The notes under the pieces were generated by a model, which was not told where the DNA came from, searched no databases, and saw only the letters and a program-made list of their open reading frames with translations. The translations under genes and the position numbers were made by a program. A DNA stretch of 64,000 nucleotides from Pseudogemmobacter lacusdianii. GTDB lineage: Bacteria; Pseudomonadota; Alphaproteobacteria; Rhodobacterales; Rhodobacteraceae. This document shows, piece by piece, positions 1 to 9,657 of the stretch (position 1 is the first letter of the stretch; each line of letters opens with the position of its first letter). Location: contig NZ_JAVDBT010000001.1 in the NCBI RefSeq assembly GCF_030848395.1, positions 62,001-126,000 on the forward strand, given 5' to 3'.

Positions 1-313
1 GATTCAAATGTGGTCATTTGGTCATTCCATACGTCAAGGGACGAGCGGCCCTCGCCCTCGGGGAACCCCGATGACCGTGCGCGCCGTCGGCGCCCCTGCG
101 TGATGGTGGGAACCTGCGTCCGGGCCTTTTGGTGCTCACGCGGCACGGGCTGACGGACAGGGGGGAGATGGGGGCATTGGCCACGAAAGTCAAGGAAAAC
201 CACGTATGGCTGACGTATGGCGGGCGTATGGCTTGCGTCTGGTTTTGCGCCGCACGTTGGATTTACCGATTTTGCGGCGGGTTCTGGCAAGGTTGCGGGC
301 CGGAGGTGCTACG
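1..313. other. Leader region without a convincing gene
   Basis: No coding region can be supported before the start codon at 314. Short open frames here have no good ribosome-binding site and no recognisable family. The stretch holds three copies of CGTATGG spaced 11 bp apart (203-235, listed separately) and a good ribosome-binding site, GGAGGT, at 302-307, which serves the gene at 314. Confidence 0.5.
203..235. repeat. Three direct repeats with 11-bp period
   Basis: CGTATGG occurs at 203-209, 214-220 and 225-231, each copy followed by four variable bases. The period is therefore one helical turn. This spacing is known for sites of OmpR/PhoB-type regulators, but no such regulator lies next to it. 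The block ends about 80 bp before the start codon of the BrnA-like gene, so a role as an operator for that gene is only an inference. Confidence 0.4.
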
Positions 314-769
314 ATGACAAAGGCTGAGAGGCGGCAGGCGCATTACCATCAGATGGCCGAGGGGCTGCGGCGACTGGAGGAGGCACTGCATGCCGCCACG
401 CCGGGGCGCGGCGCGGTGCCCGAGGCATGGCTTGATATTGCGACGCGGCCCGGGCCTGGGGCAAAGGCTAAGGTGACGCTTTGGGTGGAAGCGGATGTGC
501 TGCGGTTCTTTCGGTCCATGGGGCGCGGGCATACGACGCGGATGGCCGAGGTGCTGTCGAGCTTCATGCATGCGCGGCTGGGCGGCGTGTTGAACGGCCC
601 CGAGGATGTGGATTACTACGCCGCCGAGCGTGAGGAGCGCGAAAGCCGTCTGGCGATGATCCGCGACTATACGGCGCTTTTGAAAGAGGCGCGGGCGGCG
701 GGGGAGCGCGACGAGAAGACCATCGATTATCTGAGCGAGACGTTAAGGGATCTTAAAGCGGGGCTGTGA
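314..769 (+). CDS. BrnA-like antitoxin-family protein (orphan)
   Basis: The 151-residue product resembles the BrnA antitoxin family. Its middle part (about residues 55-95) carries the pattern VTLWVEADVLRFFRSMGRGH followed by TRMAEVL, comparable to the ribbon-helix-helix tail of BrnA, where a beta strand precedes 'FF...G.G...R...VL'. Long helical stretches rich in Arg and Glu flank it. The start at 314 is chosen over an in-frame upstream ATG at 206 because GGAGGT sits 7 bp before it. No BrnT-type toxin gene is visible on either side, though the window begins only about 300 bp upstream. In Rhodobacterales I remember similar free-standing proteins annotated as BrnA; whether it acts as an antitoxin or as a DNA-binding protein is unknown. 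Confidence 0.6.
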   Translation: MTKAERRQAHYHQMAEGLRRLEEALHAATPGRGAVPEAWLDIATRPGPGAKAKVTLWVEADVLRFFRSMGRGHTTRMAEVLSSFMHARLGGVLNGPEDVDYYAAEREERESRLAMIRDYTALLKEARAAGERDEKTIDYLSETLRDLKAGL

Positions 770-804
770 GAGGGTGGCTGGCTGGCTTTTGGTGGGAAGG
801 CCGA

Positions 805-894
805 GGCTGGAGTGCTGAGAGGGCCGCAAGGGGGCTCGCCAGTGGAGAGCCTTCGGACCCGTTTGCCCTAAGGCGCAAGCTATGGGGCAATGGG
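805..894. repeat. 90-bp imperfect direct repeat, copy 1
   Basis: This copy aligns without gaps to 952-1041, with about 14 mismatches in 90 bp. Each copy holds GCTGAGAGGGCCGCAAGG, then a short hairpin GGCTCNCC-AGT-GGAGAGCC, then CCCGTTTGCCC and AGGCGCAAGC. Here the hairpin has one mismatch (GGCTCGCC). No protein is supported across it. Confidence 0.85.
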
Positions 895-951
895 CTTGGA
901 CTGGGAGGGGCAAGAGCGGTGCGGCGCGCAGATTTTTGCGGCGAAAGCGGG

Positions 952-1041
952 GGCTGGGGCGCTGAGAGGGCCGCAAGGTGGCTCTCCAGTGGAGAGCCGC
1001 CCGGCCCGTTTGCCCGCAGGCGCAAGCCGCAGGGCAATGGG
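952..1041. repeat. 90-bp imperfect direct repeat, copy 2
   Basis: Second copy of the 805-894 element, 147 bp downstream. Here the internal inverted repeat GGCTCTCC-AGT-GGAGAGCC (991-1009) is perfect with 8-bp arms. The two copies plus intervening sequence fill the 465-bp gap between the BrnA-like gene and the lipoprotein gene, and I see no gene there. Confidence 0.85.
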
Positions 1042-1234
1042 GGTTGGGTCTTGGAATGACGAGAGGGGCGCGGCAGCCTTGGCTGGCGCGGATACGCGCC
1101 TGCCGGGGGCAGGCAGTCGCGTCCCGATTTGGCTGGGGCCAAATCGGAATTGCGTTACGTCCATTGATCGGGGTTCTATTTTAGTGTCAGTTAATTAAGA
1201 TTAGCCAATTAATCTATTGTCGGAGATACATTTA

Positions 1235-1657
1235 ATGAACGGTTTTAAGCTTCGGGCATTTCGAATTGTAACGCTATGCTTTTTCGCCGCCGGCTGCGTA
1301 GAGACGAGTGTGCAGCCCTTAACCCAAACCTCCTTCAAAGTTTCCACAGAGGCTGAGGATCTGTGCGGCAGCAAAGGAACCAGAGACATCACCTTTAGAA
1401 CTGCGGCGATTGAGGTGATCAAGCGAGGCGCTGATCGATTTGTCGTCGTTGGTGATCAGTCACACTCGGCAATTACCGGGGGAATGTTCACATCCTATGG
1501 AACCTTCGACACCTACGGGACGAAAACTCAAGATATGGTTATCCAGATCGTTCACAAGGGGTCACAAGGCTACAATAACGCCTTGTCGGCTCGTCAAACT
1601 CTTGGGCCAGATTGGCAAGCAATTGTCGCCGAAGGTGCGCCGCAATCCTGCCTGTGA
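1235..1657 (+). CDS. Small putative lipoprotein, family unknown
   Basis: The product has 140 residues. The N-terminus has two basic residues, a hydrophobic stretch and the lipobox-like end FFAAGC (Cys about residue 21), which indicates signal peptidase II cleavage and lipid anchoring. The mature part contains SFKVSTEAEDLCGSKG, a conserved-looking KRGADRFVVVGDQS segment and a final Cys near the C-terminus that could form a disulfide with the Cys of DLCGSKG. The ATG at 1235 follows GGAG at 1222-1225. The gene and its upstream region (AT-rich from about 1160) look less GC-rich than the neighbours, which may mean transfer. A strong terminator follows. I do not recognise a named family; similar KRGADRYxVVGxxS segments occur in uncharacterised proteobacterial lipoproteins, as far as I recall. 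Confidence 0.7.
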   Translation: MNGFKLRAFRIVTLCFFAAGCVETSVQPLTQTSFKVSTEAEDLCGSKGTRDITFRTAAIEVIKRGADRFVVVGDQSHSAITGGMFTSYGTFDTYGTKTQDMVIQIVHKGSQGYNNALSARQTLGPDWQAIVAEGAPQSCL

Positions 1658-1668
1658 TAAGAATACAA

Positions 1669-1701
1669 AAAGGCGGCTCTACGCTAAGAGCCGCCTTTCT
1701 A
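1669..1701 (+). terminator. Rho-independent terminator
   Basis: AAAGGCGGCTCT (1669-1680) pairs perfectly with AGAGCCGCCTTT (1687-1698) around a 6-nt loop, followed by TCT. It closes the lipoprotein gene and, because both flanks are A/T-containing, can also act on carB, which converges from the other side. Confidence 0.85.
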
Positions 1702-1767
1702 TAGAGTTCTAGCATCAATCGCGCTGGTTTGCGCGTCTTGCGCCCCCGGGTCAGAGCCGAAGCTCAA

Positions 1768-4700
1768 TCACCCCTGAAGCGTCCGCACGCCATAACCCTC
1801 ACCCCGGGCCTTCATCGCGGCCACAGCGGCGATGCTTGCGGCGGCGGTGGTGAAGTAGGGGATCTTGTCCATCAGAGCGACGCGGCGGATGTCGCGGCTG
1901 TCGGAGATCGATTGGTTGCCCTCGGTGGTGTTCATCACCAGAGCGATGTCCTCGTTCTTCAGACGGTCGACGATATTCGGGCGGCCCTCATAGACTTTGG
2001 CGACGGATTCCGCCTCGACGCCATGGGTGGCAAGCCAAGCGGCGGTGCCTTTGGTGGCGACGATGCTGAAGCCAAGCGCGATCAGGTCGCGGGCGGCGGC
2101 GGCAAGCGGCTCGGTCTTGTCGCTGTCTTTGACCGACAGGAAGACGCGGCCGCTCTCGGGCAGGGACATGCCTGCGCCCATTTGCGCCTTGAGGAAGGCC
2201 AGAGCGAAGGTGCGATCCCAGCCCATCACCTCGCCGGTCGAGCGCATTTCCGGCCCCAGAAGCGGGTCAACGCCGGGGAAGCGGGCGAAGGGCAGCACGG
2301 CCTCTTTGACCGAGAACCACGGCGTGATCGGGTCGGCGAGGGTCAGCGCATCGGCCAAGGGCAGCGGGCTGTCGGGGCCAACGCCTTGCGGATAGGGCGC
2401 GCGGGCCGGGAAGTTCGACAAAGGCTCACCCGCCATCAGCCGTGCCGCGATCGAGGCGATGGCGGAATCGGTGGCTTTGGCGGTGAAGGGCACGGTGCGC
2501 GAGGCACGCGGGTTGACCTCGAGCACGTAGATCACGCCGTCTTTGATGGCGAATTGCACGTTCATCAACCCGACGACGTTCAAAGCGCGGGCCATTTGCA
2601 CGGTCTGGCGCTTCAGCTCTTCGACGGTTTCGGCCGAGAGTTGGTGCGGCGGCAGGCAGCAAGCAGAGTCGCCCGAGTGGACGCCGGCTTCCTCGATATG
2701 CTCCATGATGCCCGCGACATGGACGTTGGTGCCATCGGAGAGGGCGTCCACGTCGACCTCGACCGCGCCGGTGAGGTAGCTGTCGAGAAGCACCGGGCTG
2801 TCGCCCGAGACTTGCACGGCGGTGGCGATGTAGCGCTCAAGATGTTCGTCCGAACGGACGATTTCCATGGCGCGGCCGCCGAGGACGAAGGAGGGGCGGA
2901 TCACCAGCGGGTAGCCCACGTCTTTGGCGACGGCAAAGGCCTCATCGCGCGAGCGGGCGGTGCCGTTGTGCGGCTGTTTCAGGCCAAGCTCATTCAGCAG
3001 CGCTTGGAACCGCTCGCGGTCTTCGGCGAGGTCGATGGCGTCCGGCGTGGTGCCGAGGATCGGGATGCCTTCTTCATGCAGAGCATTGGCAAGCTTCAGC
3101 GGGGTTTGGCCGCCGAATTGCACGATGACGCCGTGAAGTGTGCCGTTCTCTTGCTCAACGCGCAGGATTTCGAGCACATGCTCAAGCGTCAGCGGTTCGA
3201 AATAGAGCCGGTCCGAGGTGTCATAGTCGGTCGACACGGTCTCGGGGTTGCAGTTGATCATGATGGTTTCATAGCCCGCATCGGTCAGCGCGTAGCAGGC
3301 ATGGCAGCAGCAATAATCGAACTCGATGCCCTGACCGATCCGGTTCGGGCCGCCGCCAAGGATGACGACTTTCTTGGCCGAAGAGGGGCGCGATTCGCAT
3401 TCCACATCGCCCATCGCGGGCATCTCATAGGTGGAATACATATAGGGCGTTTGGGCCTCGAACTCAGCCGCGCAGGTGTCGATGCGCTTGAAGACGGCCT
3501 TCACGCCAAGGTTCTTGCGCGCCCGGCGGACCTGGCCCTCGTCGCGGCCGGTCAGCTTGGCAAGACGGGCATCGGTGAAGCCGAGCATCTTCAGCTCACG
3601 CAGGCCTTCAGCGGTGACGGGCAGGCCGTTCTTGCGGACTTTGGCTTCCGCATCAATGATTTCGCGGATGCGGGCCAAGAACCACGGATCGAAAGAGGTG
3701 ATCGCTTGGATCTCATCATTGGTGAAGCCTTCGCGCATCGCTTGGGCGACGACGCGCAGCCGGTCGGGCGTGGCTTCGGCAAGGGTTTTGGAGATGGCGG
3801 CACGGTCGGGCGCGCCGGGGATCGCGATCTCGTCAAAGCCGGTGAGACCGGTTTCAAGCGAGGCGAGAGCCTTTTGCAACGACTCGTGGATGGTGCGGCC
3901 GATGGCCATGACCTCACCCACCGATTTCATCGCGGTGGTCAGGTTCGGCTGCGAGCCGGGGAATTTCTCAAAGGCAAAGCGCGGGATCTTGGTGACGACA
4001 TAGTCAATCGACGGCTCAAACGAGGCCGGGGTGACTTTGGTGATGTCGTTGTCAAGCTCATCCAACGTATAGCCAACCGCCAGTTTCGCGGCGATTTTCG
4101 CAATCGGGAAACCGGTGGCTTTAGAAGCCAAAGCCGAGGAGCGCGACACGCGCGGGTTCATCTCGATCACCACCATGCGGCCATCGGCAGGGTTGATCGC
4201 CCATTGCACGTTGGAGCCGCCGGTCTCGACGCCGATCTCACGCAGCACGGCGATCGAGCCGTTGCGCATGATTTGATATTCTTTGTCGGTGAGCGTCAAA
4301 GCAGGGGCCACGGTGATGGAATCACCGGTGTGCACGCCCATCGGGTCGATGTTCTCAATCGCGCAGACGATGATGGCGTTGTCGGCTTTGTCGCGCACAA
4401 CCTCCATCTCGAACTCTTTCCAGCCCAAGAGCGACTCATCGACCAAGACTTGGGCGACGGGGCTGGCCTCAAGGCCGGAGCGGATGAAATGTTCGTAGTC
4501 GTCGCGGTTATAGGCGACCCCGCCGCCGGTGCCACCAAGGGTGAAGGCGGGGCGGATGATCGCGGGAAGACCGATGATCTCAAGGTCTTTCATCGCCTGC
4601 GCGATACCGGCGTTGATGTCGAATTTGCCATCGGGCAGTTTCGGCGCGGCCACGATGGTGGCTTTGGGGTTTTCCAGCCCGATACGGTCCATCGCTTCGC

Positions 4701-5097
4701 GGAAGAGTTTGCGATCTTCTGCCATTTCGATGGCGTCGCGCTTGGCGCCGATCAACTCAACGTTGAACTTTTCCAACACGCCAAGGTCAGCCAGCGCCAA
4801 AGCGGTGTTGAGGCCGGTTTGGCCGCCCATCGTTGGCAGGATCGCGTCGGGGCGTTCTTTCTCGATGATTTTGGCGACGACTTCGGGGGTGATCGGCTCG
4901 ATATAAGTCGCATCGGCCAGACCCGGATCGGTCATGATCGTTGCGGGGTTCGAGTTCACGAGGATGACCCGGTAGCCTTCTTCGCGCAGCGCTTTACAGG
5001 CCTGGGCGCCGGAGTAGTCAAACTCGCAGGCCTGGCCGATCACAATGGGACCCGCGCCAATGATCATGATCGACTGGATGTCGGTTCTTTTTGGCAT
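1768..5097 (-). CDS. carB: Carbamoyl-phosphate synthase large subunit
   Basis: CarB makes carbamoyl phosphate from bicarbonate, ammonia delivered by CarA from glutamine, and two ATP, for the pyrimidine and arginine pathways. The 1109 residues show the duplicated architecture. The N-terminal half begins with [20 protein letters not shown] and contains the ATP-grasp strand [12 protein letters not shown]. An oligomerisation linker follows, then the second half opens with [20 protein letters not shown] and contains [14 protein letters not shown]-terminal MGS-like allosteric domain ends with [14 protein letters not shown]. The length is slightly above the usual 1070-1100. The small subunit gene is not in the window. 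argF, which uses the product, lies about 18 kb away. An open frame of 1135 codons on the opposite strand is a shadow of this gene. Confidence 0.98.
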   Translation of the reverse strand: MPKRTDIQSIMIIGAGPIVIGQACEFDYSGAQACKALREEGYRVILVNSNPATIMTDPGLADATYIEPITPEVVAKIIEKERPDAILPTMGGQTGLNTALALADLGVLEKFNVELIGAKRDAIEMAEDRKLFREAMDRIGLENPKATIVAAPKLPDGKFDINAGIAQAMKDLEIIGLPAIIRPAFTLGGTGGGVAYNRDDYEHFIRSGLEASPVAQVLVDESLLGWKEFEMEVVRDKADNAIIVCAIENIDPMGVHTGDSITVAPALTLTDKEYQIMRNGSIAVLREIGVETGGSNVQWAINPADGRMVVIEMNPRVSRSSALASKATGFPIAKIAAKLAVGYTLDELDNDITKVTPASFEPSIDYVVTKIPRFAFEKFPGSQPNLTTAMKSVGEVMAIGRTIHESLQKALASLETGLTGFDEIAIPGAPDRAAISKTLAEATPDRLRVVAQAMREGFTNDEIQAITSFDPWFLARIREIIDAEAKVRKNGLPVTAEGLRELKMLGFTDARLAKLTGRDEGQVRRARKNLGVKAVFKRIDTCAAEFEAQTPYMYSTYEMPAMGDVECESRPSSAKKVVILGGGPNRIGQGIEFDYCCCHACYALTDAGYETIMINCNPETVSTDYDTSDRLYFEPLTLEHVLEILRVEQENGTLHGVIVQFGGQTPLKLANALHEEGIPILGTTPDAIDLAEDRERFQALLNELGLKQPHNGTARSRDEAFAVAKDVGYPLVIRPSFVLGGRAMEIVRSDEHLERYIATAVQVSGDSPVLLDSYLTGAVEVDVDALSDGTNVHVAGIMEHIEEAGVHSGDSACCLPPHQLSAETVEELKRQTVQMARALNVVGLMNVQFAIKDGVIYVLEVNPRASRTVPFTAKATDSAIASIAARLMAGEPLSNFPARAPYPQGVGPDSPLPLADALTLADPITPWFSVKEAVLPFARFPGVDPLLGPEMRSTGEVMGWDRTFALAFLKAQMGAGMSLPESGRVFLSVKDSDKTEPLAAAARDLIALGFSIVATKGTAAWLATHGVEAESVAKVYEGRPNIVDRLKNEDIALVMNTTEGNQSISDSRDIRRVALMDKIPYFTTAAASIAAVAAMKARGEGYGVRTLQG

Positions 5098-5346
5098 GGC
5101 GGCCCCCTGAATATGCGCAAACTGGCGGGGTTATAGTCATCGTTGCCTTGGGCGCAAGGGTGAAACGGGTGGTCGGTGGCGAAACGTCAGGGGCCAAGCT
5201 TTGGCTGTCATTTTGAAAGTGGCTTTGGCTGGGGCATGGCAGGCTTTCTTCGGGCCTTGCGTCGGATTTCAGGGCAATGCGGTCGGGAAAGCCTCTGGTA
5301 TGAGGGTCTGAGGCGGCGTAAGGCGGAGGGGAAGTGGGGGGCTGTC

Positions 5347-6486
5347 GTGATCCTTGTTGAGCATGGACCGGAGGGAAAGCCGGCGCTGTTTGCAGCGCCG
5401 CTTGCGGTCATATCGGCTTATTCTGCGTCTGAGGTGGCCGGAGCCTTGGCCCAAGCCGAGGCCGCGCGGGCGGCGGGCGCTTGGGTAGCGGGCTATATCG
5501 CCTATGAGGCGGGCTATGCTTTGGAGCCGAAGCTTGGCGCTTTGATGCCAGAGGTTGCGCCGGGGCCTTTGGTGCTTTTGGGCGTGTTTGAGCGCCCCTT
5601 GGCCGCCGATGCGGCTTTGGCGCAGGCGGCGGAAGAGGGGCTGGCGACATCGATCTCGGCGCCCGAGCCGGTGGTCTTGGAAGCCGATTATGCCACGGCG
5701 GCGGGCCGGGTTTTTGACTATATCGCGGCGGGCGATTGCTATCAGGTGAACCTGACCTTCCCGCTGCGGGCTGAGTTGCTTGAGGGAACGCCCTTGGGGC
5801 TTTACGGCGCGTTTCGGCGCACCGGGGCGGTGGGGCATGGCGCCTATGTCGATCTGGGCCAAGGCCCGGTGATCGTCTCGCGCAGCCCGGAGTTGTTTTT
5901 CCGCACCGAGGCGGGGGGCCGGATCGAGACGCGGCCGATGAAGGGCACGCGGCCGCGCGGCGCGGATGCGGCGGCGGATGCGGCTTTGATTGCGGATTTG
6001 GCCGGGTCGGTGAAGGACCGGGCCGAGAATCTGATGATCGTCGATCTGTTGCGCAATGATATCTCGCGGCTGGCCAAGGTCGGCTCGGTGCGGGTGCCCG
6101 CGCTTTATGCCATTGAGAGCTATGCCACGGTGCATCAGATGACCTCGACCGTGGTGGCCGAACTGGAGGCGCCGGCGACTTTGCCGGGGCTGATGGAGGC
6201 TTTGTTCCCCTGTGGCTCGGTGACGGGCGCGCCGAAGATCCGGGCGATGGAGATCATCCGCGAGTTGGAGCCGCATCCGCGTGGGATCTATTGCGGGGCT
6301 GTGGGATGGATGGGGCCGGATGGGGCTTCGGATTTCTCGGTGGCGATCCGGACTTTGGCGGTCAGTGGCTCTGAGATTGTGCTCAATGTCGGGGGGGCTT
6401 TGACGCATGGCTCCACCGTGGCAGGCGAATGGGAGGAGGCGCTGTGGAAAGCGCGCTTCGTGAACTCGGCCGTGCGCCGGGGCTAA
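5347..6486 (+). CDS. pabB: Aminodeoxychorismate synthase component I
   Basis: PabB aminates chorismate to 4-amino-4-deoxychorismate in folate synthesis. The 379-residue chorismate-binding domain carries RPMKGTRPRG (Lys199). A lysine at this place marks aminodeoxychorismate synthases, where anthranilate and isochorismate enzymes have other residues. It is followed by NLMIVDLLRND and the FPCGSVTGAPK block. The GTG at 5347 (giving MILVEHGPEG) is preferred because family members begin this way and a purine-rich GGAGGGG lies upstream. An in-frame ATG at 5176 would add an Arg-rich, unconserved leader. The 3' end overlaps the next gene by 43 bp, so the two are translated together. The glutaminase subunit PabA is not seen nearby. 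Confidence 0.93.
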   Translation: MILVEHGPEGKPALFAAPLAVISAYSASEVAGALAQAEAARAAGAWVAGYIAYEAGYALEPKLGALMPEVAPGPLVLLGVFERPLAADAALAQAAEEGLATSISAPEPVVLEADYATAAGRVFDYIAAGDCYQVNLTFPLRAELLEGTPLGLYGAFRRTGAVGHGAYVDLGQGPVIVSRSPELFFRTEAGGRIETRPMKGTRPRGADAAADAALIADLAGSVKDRAENLMIVDLLRNDISRLAKVGSVRVPALYAIESYATVHQMTSTVVAELEAPATLPGLMEALFPCGSVTGAPKIRAMEIIRELEPHPRGIYCGAVGWMGPDGASDFSVAIRTLAVSGSEIVLNVGGALTHGSTVAGEWEEALWKARFVNSAVRRG

Positions 6487-7058
6487 GGCTGATCGAGACG
6501 ATGCTGTGGGACGGGGCGGCTTTGCCCCGGCTGGATTTGCATCGCGCGCGGCTGGCGCGGTCTTCTCTAGCCCTGGGCTGGGGGCTTGCGGCCCTGAAGC
6601 TGCCGGATGCTTTGCCTACAGAGCCTGCTCGGCTGCGCTTCTCGGTGGAGGCCGCAGGTGAGGCCGATTGGCAGATCGCCGCACTGCCTCCTGCGAAACC
6701 GCTCTGGCGGCTGGGGTTTTCTGCCGAGCGGGTGCAGTCCGGTGACCCGGCTTTGGCGGTGAAATCCACCAAGCGCGGGCTCTATGACGCGGCGCGGGCG
6801 GGGATGCCGGAGGGCTTGGATGAGCTTCTCTTCCTCAACGAGCGCGGTGAAGTGACCGAGGGCACCATCACCAATCTCTTCTTTGACCGCGGGCAGGGGC
6901 TGCGCACGCCGCCCCTAACTTGCGGGCTTTTGCCCGGCGTTTTGCGGGCAGAACTTGGCTGCCCGGAAGAGGTCCTTTTGCCCGAGGATCTGCCAAAGGT
7001 GCGGCTTTGGGTTGGCAATGCTTTGCGGGGGCTGATGCCTGCGGTTTGGTCTTCTTGA
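6444..7058 (+). CDS. pabC: Aminotransferase class IV, likely aminodeoxychorismate lyase
   Basis: This is a 204-residue PLP enzyme of fold type IV. Lys107 in AVKSTKRGLYD is the expected Schiff-base lysine. The block LNERGEVTEGTITNLFF is the class IV signature that binds the PLP phosphate, and TPPLTCGLLPGVLR is the usual C-terminal block. The GTG at 6444 follows GGAGGAGG at 6432-6439, inside the end of pabB. The position directly after pabB points to the next folate step, release of pyruvate from aminodeoxychorismate to give 4-aminobenzoate. It is shorter than E. coli PabC (269 residues), as is common for alphaproteobacterial versions. A branched-chain aminotransferase role is less likely. Confidence 0.85.
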   Translation: MESALRELGRAPGLRLIETMLWDGAALPRLDLHRARLARSSLALGWGLAALKLPDALPTEPARLRFSVEAAGEADWQIAALPPAKPLWRLGFSAERVQSGDPALAVKSTKRGLYDAARAGMPEGLDELLFLNERGEVTEGTITNLFFDRGQGLRTPPLTCGLLPGVLRAELGCPEEVLLPEDLPKVRLWVGNALRGLMPAVWSS

Positions 7059-7064
7059 AGGCGG

Positions 7065-7114
7065 CCGGGGGGCCAGCCCCCCGGACCCCCCGGAGTATTT
7101 CGGTCAAGATGAAA
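7065..7114 (-). repeat. Dispersed palindromic intergenic repeat, copy R1
   Basis: In minus orientation it reads TTTCATCTTGACC, AAATACTCC, GGGGGGTCC and then the hairpin CCGGGGGG-CTGG-CCCCCCGG (7065-7084, perfect 8-bp arms). It sits just after pabC, in opposite orientation to that gene. See R2-R8 for related copies. Confidence 0.8.
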
Positions 7115-7182
7115 GGGCGACGGGGCGGGGGAGGCTGCCGCGCTTTTTCATCTTATCTTCGAGCGAACTTGCCGGATGAGTA

Positions 7183-7217
7183 TTCATCTTGATCTAAAAT
7201 ACTCCCGCCGGAGGCGG
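7183..7217 (+). repeat. Dispersed palindromic intergenic repeat, copy R2 (short form)
   Basis: TTCATCTTGATC, AAAATACTCC and a small CCGCC-GGA-GGCGG hairpin (7205-7217). The left half matches R1 and R5; the hairpin arm differs, as in R8. It lies about 100 bp before aspS and faces R1 in inverted orientation. Confidence 0.7.
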
Positions 7218-7313
7218 CGACGCTGTGCCTAAGGGCAAGCTCGGGGTTGACTTGGGCGGCGGGGCGGAGTGTATCGGCGCGATGGAATTTTTGCCCTCGG
7301 AAGGGGATGTATG

Positions 7314-9092
7314 ATGCACGCCTATCGCAGCCATACCTGTGCCGCGTTGAACAAGGATCATGTGGGCGAGACCGTCCGCTTGTCGGGCTGGGTCCACCGG
7401 GTGCGAGATCATGGTGGCGTGCTGTTCATCGATTTGCGCGACCATTACGGCATCACGCAGGTGCTGTGCGATGGCGACTCGGCGGCCTGTGCGGCGCTGG
7501 AGAAGGTGCGCTCGGAATGGGTGGTGCGGATTGATGGCCGGGTGAAGGCGCGCGATGCCTCGCTGGTGAACGCGAAGATCCCGACCGGTGAGATTGAGGT
7601 CTATGCGACCGAGATCGAAGTCTTGGGTGCCTCGGACGAGCTGCCTTTGCCGGTCTTTGGCGAGCTGGAATATCCCGAAGAAACCCGTCTGACCTATCGC
7701 TTCCTCGACCTGCGCCGCGAGACGATGCATCAGAACATGATGCTGCGCTCGAATGTGGTGCGCTGGCTGCGCAATGCGATGTGGGATCAGAATTTTACCG
7801 AATTCCAGACCCCGATTATCACGGCCTCCTCGCCCGAAGGCGCGCGCGACTTCCTCGTGCCATCGCGTCTGCATCCGGGCAAGTTCTATGCCCTGCCGCA
7901 AGCGCCGCAGCAGTTCAAGCAGCTGATCCAAGTGGCTGGTTTTGACCGCTATTTCCAGATCGCGCCCTGCTTCCGCGATGAAGATCCGCGCGCCGACCGC
8001 TCGCCCACCGATTTCTACCAGCTTGATATCGAGATGTCTTTCGTCACGCAGGAAGACGTTTTCGCCGCCGTCCAGCCGGTGATCCAAGGCCTCTTTGAGC
8101 ATTTCGGCAAGGGCCGCAAAGTGGACAGCGAATGGCCGCTGATCGCCTATCGCGATGCGTTGAAATGGTATGGCTCGGACAAGCCCGACCTGCGCAACCC
8201 GATCAAAATGCAGGATGTTTCCGAACATTTCCGCGGCTCGGGCTTTGCGATCTTCGCCAATTTGCTGAACAACGAAGGCACTGAGGTCCGCGCGATCCCG
8301 GCGCCGACCGGTGGCAGCCGCAAATTTGCTGACCGGATGAACGCTTTCGCTCAGAAGGAAGGTCTTCCGGGCATGGGCTATATCTTCTGGCGCAAGGCCG
8401 AGGATGGCTCGATGGAAGCCGCTGGCCCGATCGCGAAAGCGATTGGCCCCGAGCGGACCGAGGCGATCCGGCTGCAACTGGGTCTGGATCTGGGCGATGC
8501 GGCCTTCTTCTTGGGCGGCAAGCCGGAAGTCTTTGAATCCGTTGCCGGTCGTGCCCGCAATGAGATTGGCCGTGAGCTGGGTCTGACCGAGACCGACAGC
8601 TTCCGCTTTGCTTGGATCGTCGACTTCCCGATGTATGAGAAGACCGACGAGGGCAAGATCGACTTCAGCCACAACCCCTTCTCGATGCCGCAGGGTGGCT
8701 TGGAGGCGCTGAATGGCGATCCGTTGAATGTCTACGCTTATCAGTATGATCTCGCGTGCAACGGCTATGAGCTGATCTCGGGTGGTATCCGGAACCATAA
8801 GCCGGAGATCATGTATAAGGCCTTTGAGCTGGCCGGCTATCCGAACTCGGAAGTCGATAAGCGCTTTGGCGGCATGGTGAAGGCGTTCAAATATGGCGCG
8901 CCGCCCCATGGTGGCTGTGCGGCGGGGATTGACCGGCTGGTCATGCTTTTGGCCGATACGACCAATATCCGCGAAGTCATCATGTTCCCGATGAACCAGC
9001 GCGCCGAGGATTTGCTGATGAATGCGCCCTCGGAGCCGACCTTGCAGCAGCTGCGCGAGCTGAACCTGCGGGTGGTGCCAAAGGAAAGCTGA
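7314..9092 (+). CDS. aspS: Aspartate--tRNA ligase
   Basis: AspRS charges tRNA-Asp in the cytoplasm. The 592 residues follow the bacterial layout. An OB-fold anticodon domain comes first ([22 protein letters not shown]). The class II core has motif 2 [10 protein letters not shown], then a bacterial GAD insertion, and then motif 3 [16 protein letters not shown] near the C-terminus. Tandem ATGs occur at 7311 and 7314; the second gives the usual [12 protein letters not shown] start and lies 7 bp after GGAAGGGG. In alphaproteobacteria lacking AsnRS this enzyme often also charges tRNA-Asn for GatCAB; that cannot be decided here. The stop overlaps the next start (TGATG). Confidence 0.97.
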   Translation: MHAYRSHTCAALNKDHVGETVRLSGWVHRVRDHGGVLFIDLRDHYGITQVLCDGDSAACAALEKVRSEWVVRIDGRVKARDASLVNAKIPTGEIEVYATEIEVLGASDELPLPVFGELEYPEETRLTYRFLDLRRETMHQNMMLRSNVVRWLRNAMWDQNFTEFQTPIITASSPEGARDFLVPSRLHPGKFYALPQAPQQFKQLIQVAGFDRYFQIAPCFRDEDPRADRSPTDFYQLDIEMSFVTQEDVFAAVQPVIQGLFEHFGKGRKVDSEWPLIAYRDALKWYGSDKPDLRNPIKMQDVSEHFRGSGFAIFANLLNNEGTEVRAIPAPTGGSRKFADRMNAFAQKEGLPGMGYIFWRKAEDGSMEAAGPIAKAIGPERTEAIRLQLGLDLGDAAFFLGGKPEVFESVAGRARNEIGRELGLTETDSFRFAWIVDFPMYEKTDEGKIDFSHNPFSMPQGGLEALNGDPLNVYAYQYDLACNGYELISGGIRNHKPEIMYKAFELAGYPNSEVDKRFGGMVKAFKYGAPPHGGCAAGIDRLVMLLADTTNIREVIMFPMNQRAEDLLMNAPSEPTLQQLRELNLRVVPKES

Positions 9093-9559
9093 TGTATCAG
9101 GCTTCGGTGCCCGTCTTTCGCCATTATCTGTCGCGGATCAGTGACATAGTGGCGCTGGCGGGGCCGGATGCCTTGGATGCGCAAATCGCCGATACCTTCC
9201 CAGCCCGCAGCCAATTTGCCATTGCTGCGGGCTTTTCCATGCGGGTTTGCTGCCTTTTGGCGGGGCGGGATGCGGTGGATTTGCCCGAGAATTTGGGGCC
9301 TCGGCTGGCGGTGGCGCGGGCGACTTTGGGCTCGATGCGACCTGCGGAGTTTGAGGGTGCAGAGAGCCGGGTGATCACGCATCGGGCGGGATTCGCCGAT
9401 GTCGAGCAGACCGGGGCGCAATATCTCTATCTTTATGGCCTGCCCAATTTCTTCTTTCATATGACCATGGGCTATGCGGCTTTGCGCAGTGCCGGGCTGG
9501 CTTTGGGGAAAGAGGATTTCGACGGGATCCATTCCTATCCGGCTGATTTCCGGTTCTGA
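9092..9559 (+). CDS. DUF1993 family protein
   Basis: The 155-residue product matches DUF1993, a helical family likely related to the DinB/YfiT bundle fold. Recognisable parts are ASVPVFRHYLSRISDIVALA at the N-terminus, the block ARATLGSMRPAEFEGAE and YLYLYGLPNFFFHMTMGYAALR near the C-terminus. It is coupled to aspS by a 1-nt stop/start overlap. A paralogue lies at 24400-24900 and is more typical. This copy has a shortened centre and lacks the DMFPL...V..ACDF block, partly replaced by DTFPARSQFAIAAGFSM. No function is established. Confidence 0.8.
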   Translation: MYQASVPVFRHYLSRISDIVALAGPDALDAQIADTFPARSQFAIAAGFSMRVCCLLAGRDAVDLPENLGPRLAVARATLGSMRPAEFEGAESRVITHRAGFADVEQTGAQYLYLYGLPNFFFHMTMGYAALRSAGLALGKEDFDGIHSYPADFRF

Positions 9560-9657
9560 AATTGGCGCTATCATTGCGCGGAACTGGCCTTGTCGGCGGC
9601 CTTGTGGGGCATCGCGCTGCGGCTTAGCCTTGCGCGACAGGGCAGGAGGATGCGGCG

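Noticed and set aside
743-1198. Several overlapping frames of 68-129 codons on both strands
   Set aside because: They run through the 90-bp direct repeats, are Pro/Ser/Arg-rich, and do not keep one frame in both repeat copies.
1729-5136. Open frame of 1135 codons on the plus strand
   Set aside because: It is an antisense shadow of carB, produced by the high GC third positions. It has no family signature and a low-complexity Gly/His/Arg/Asp composition.
7194-8909. 571-codon minus-strand frame opposite aspS
   Set aside because: Antisense shadow of aspS without motif or ribosome-binding site.
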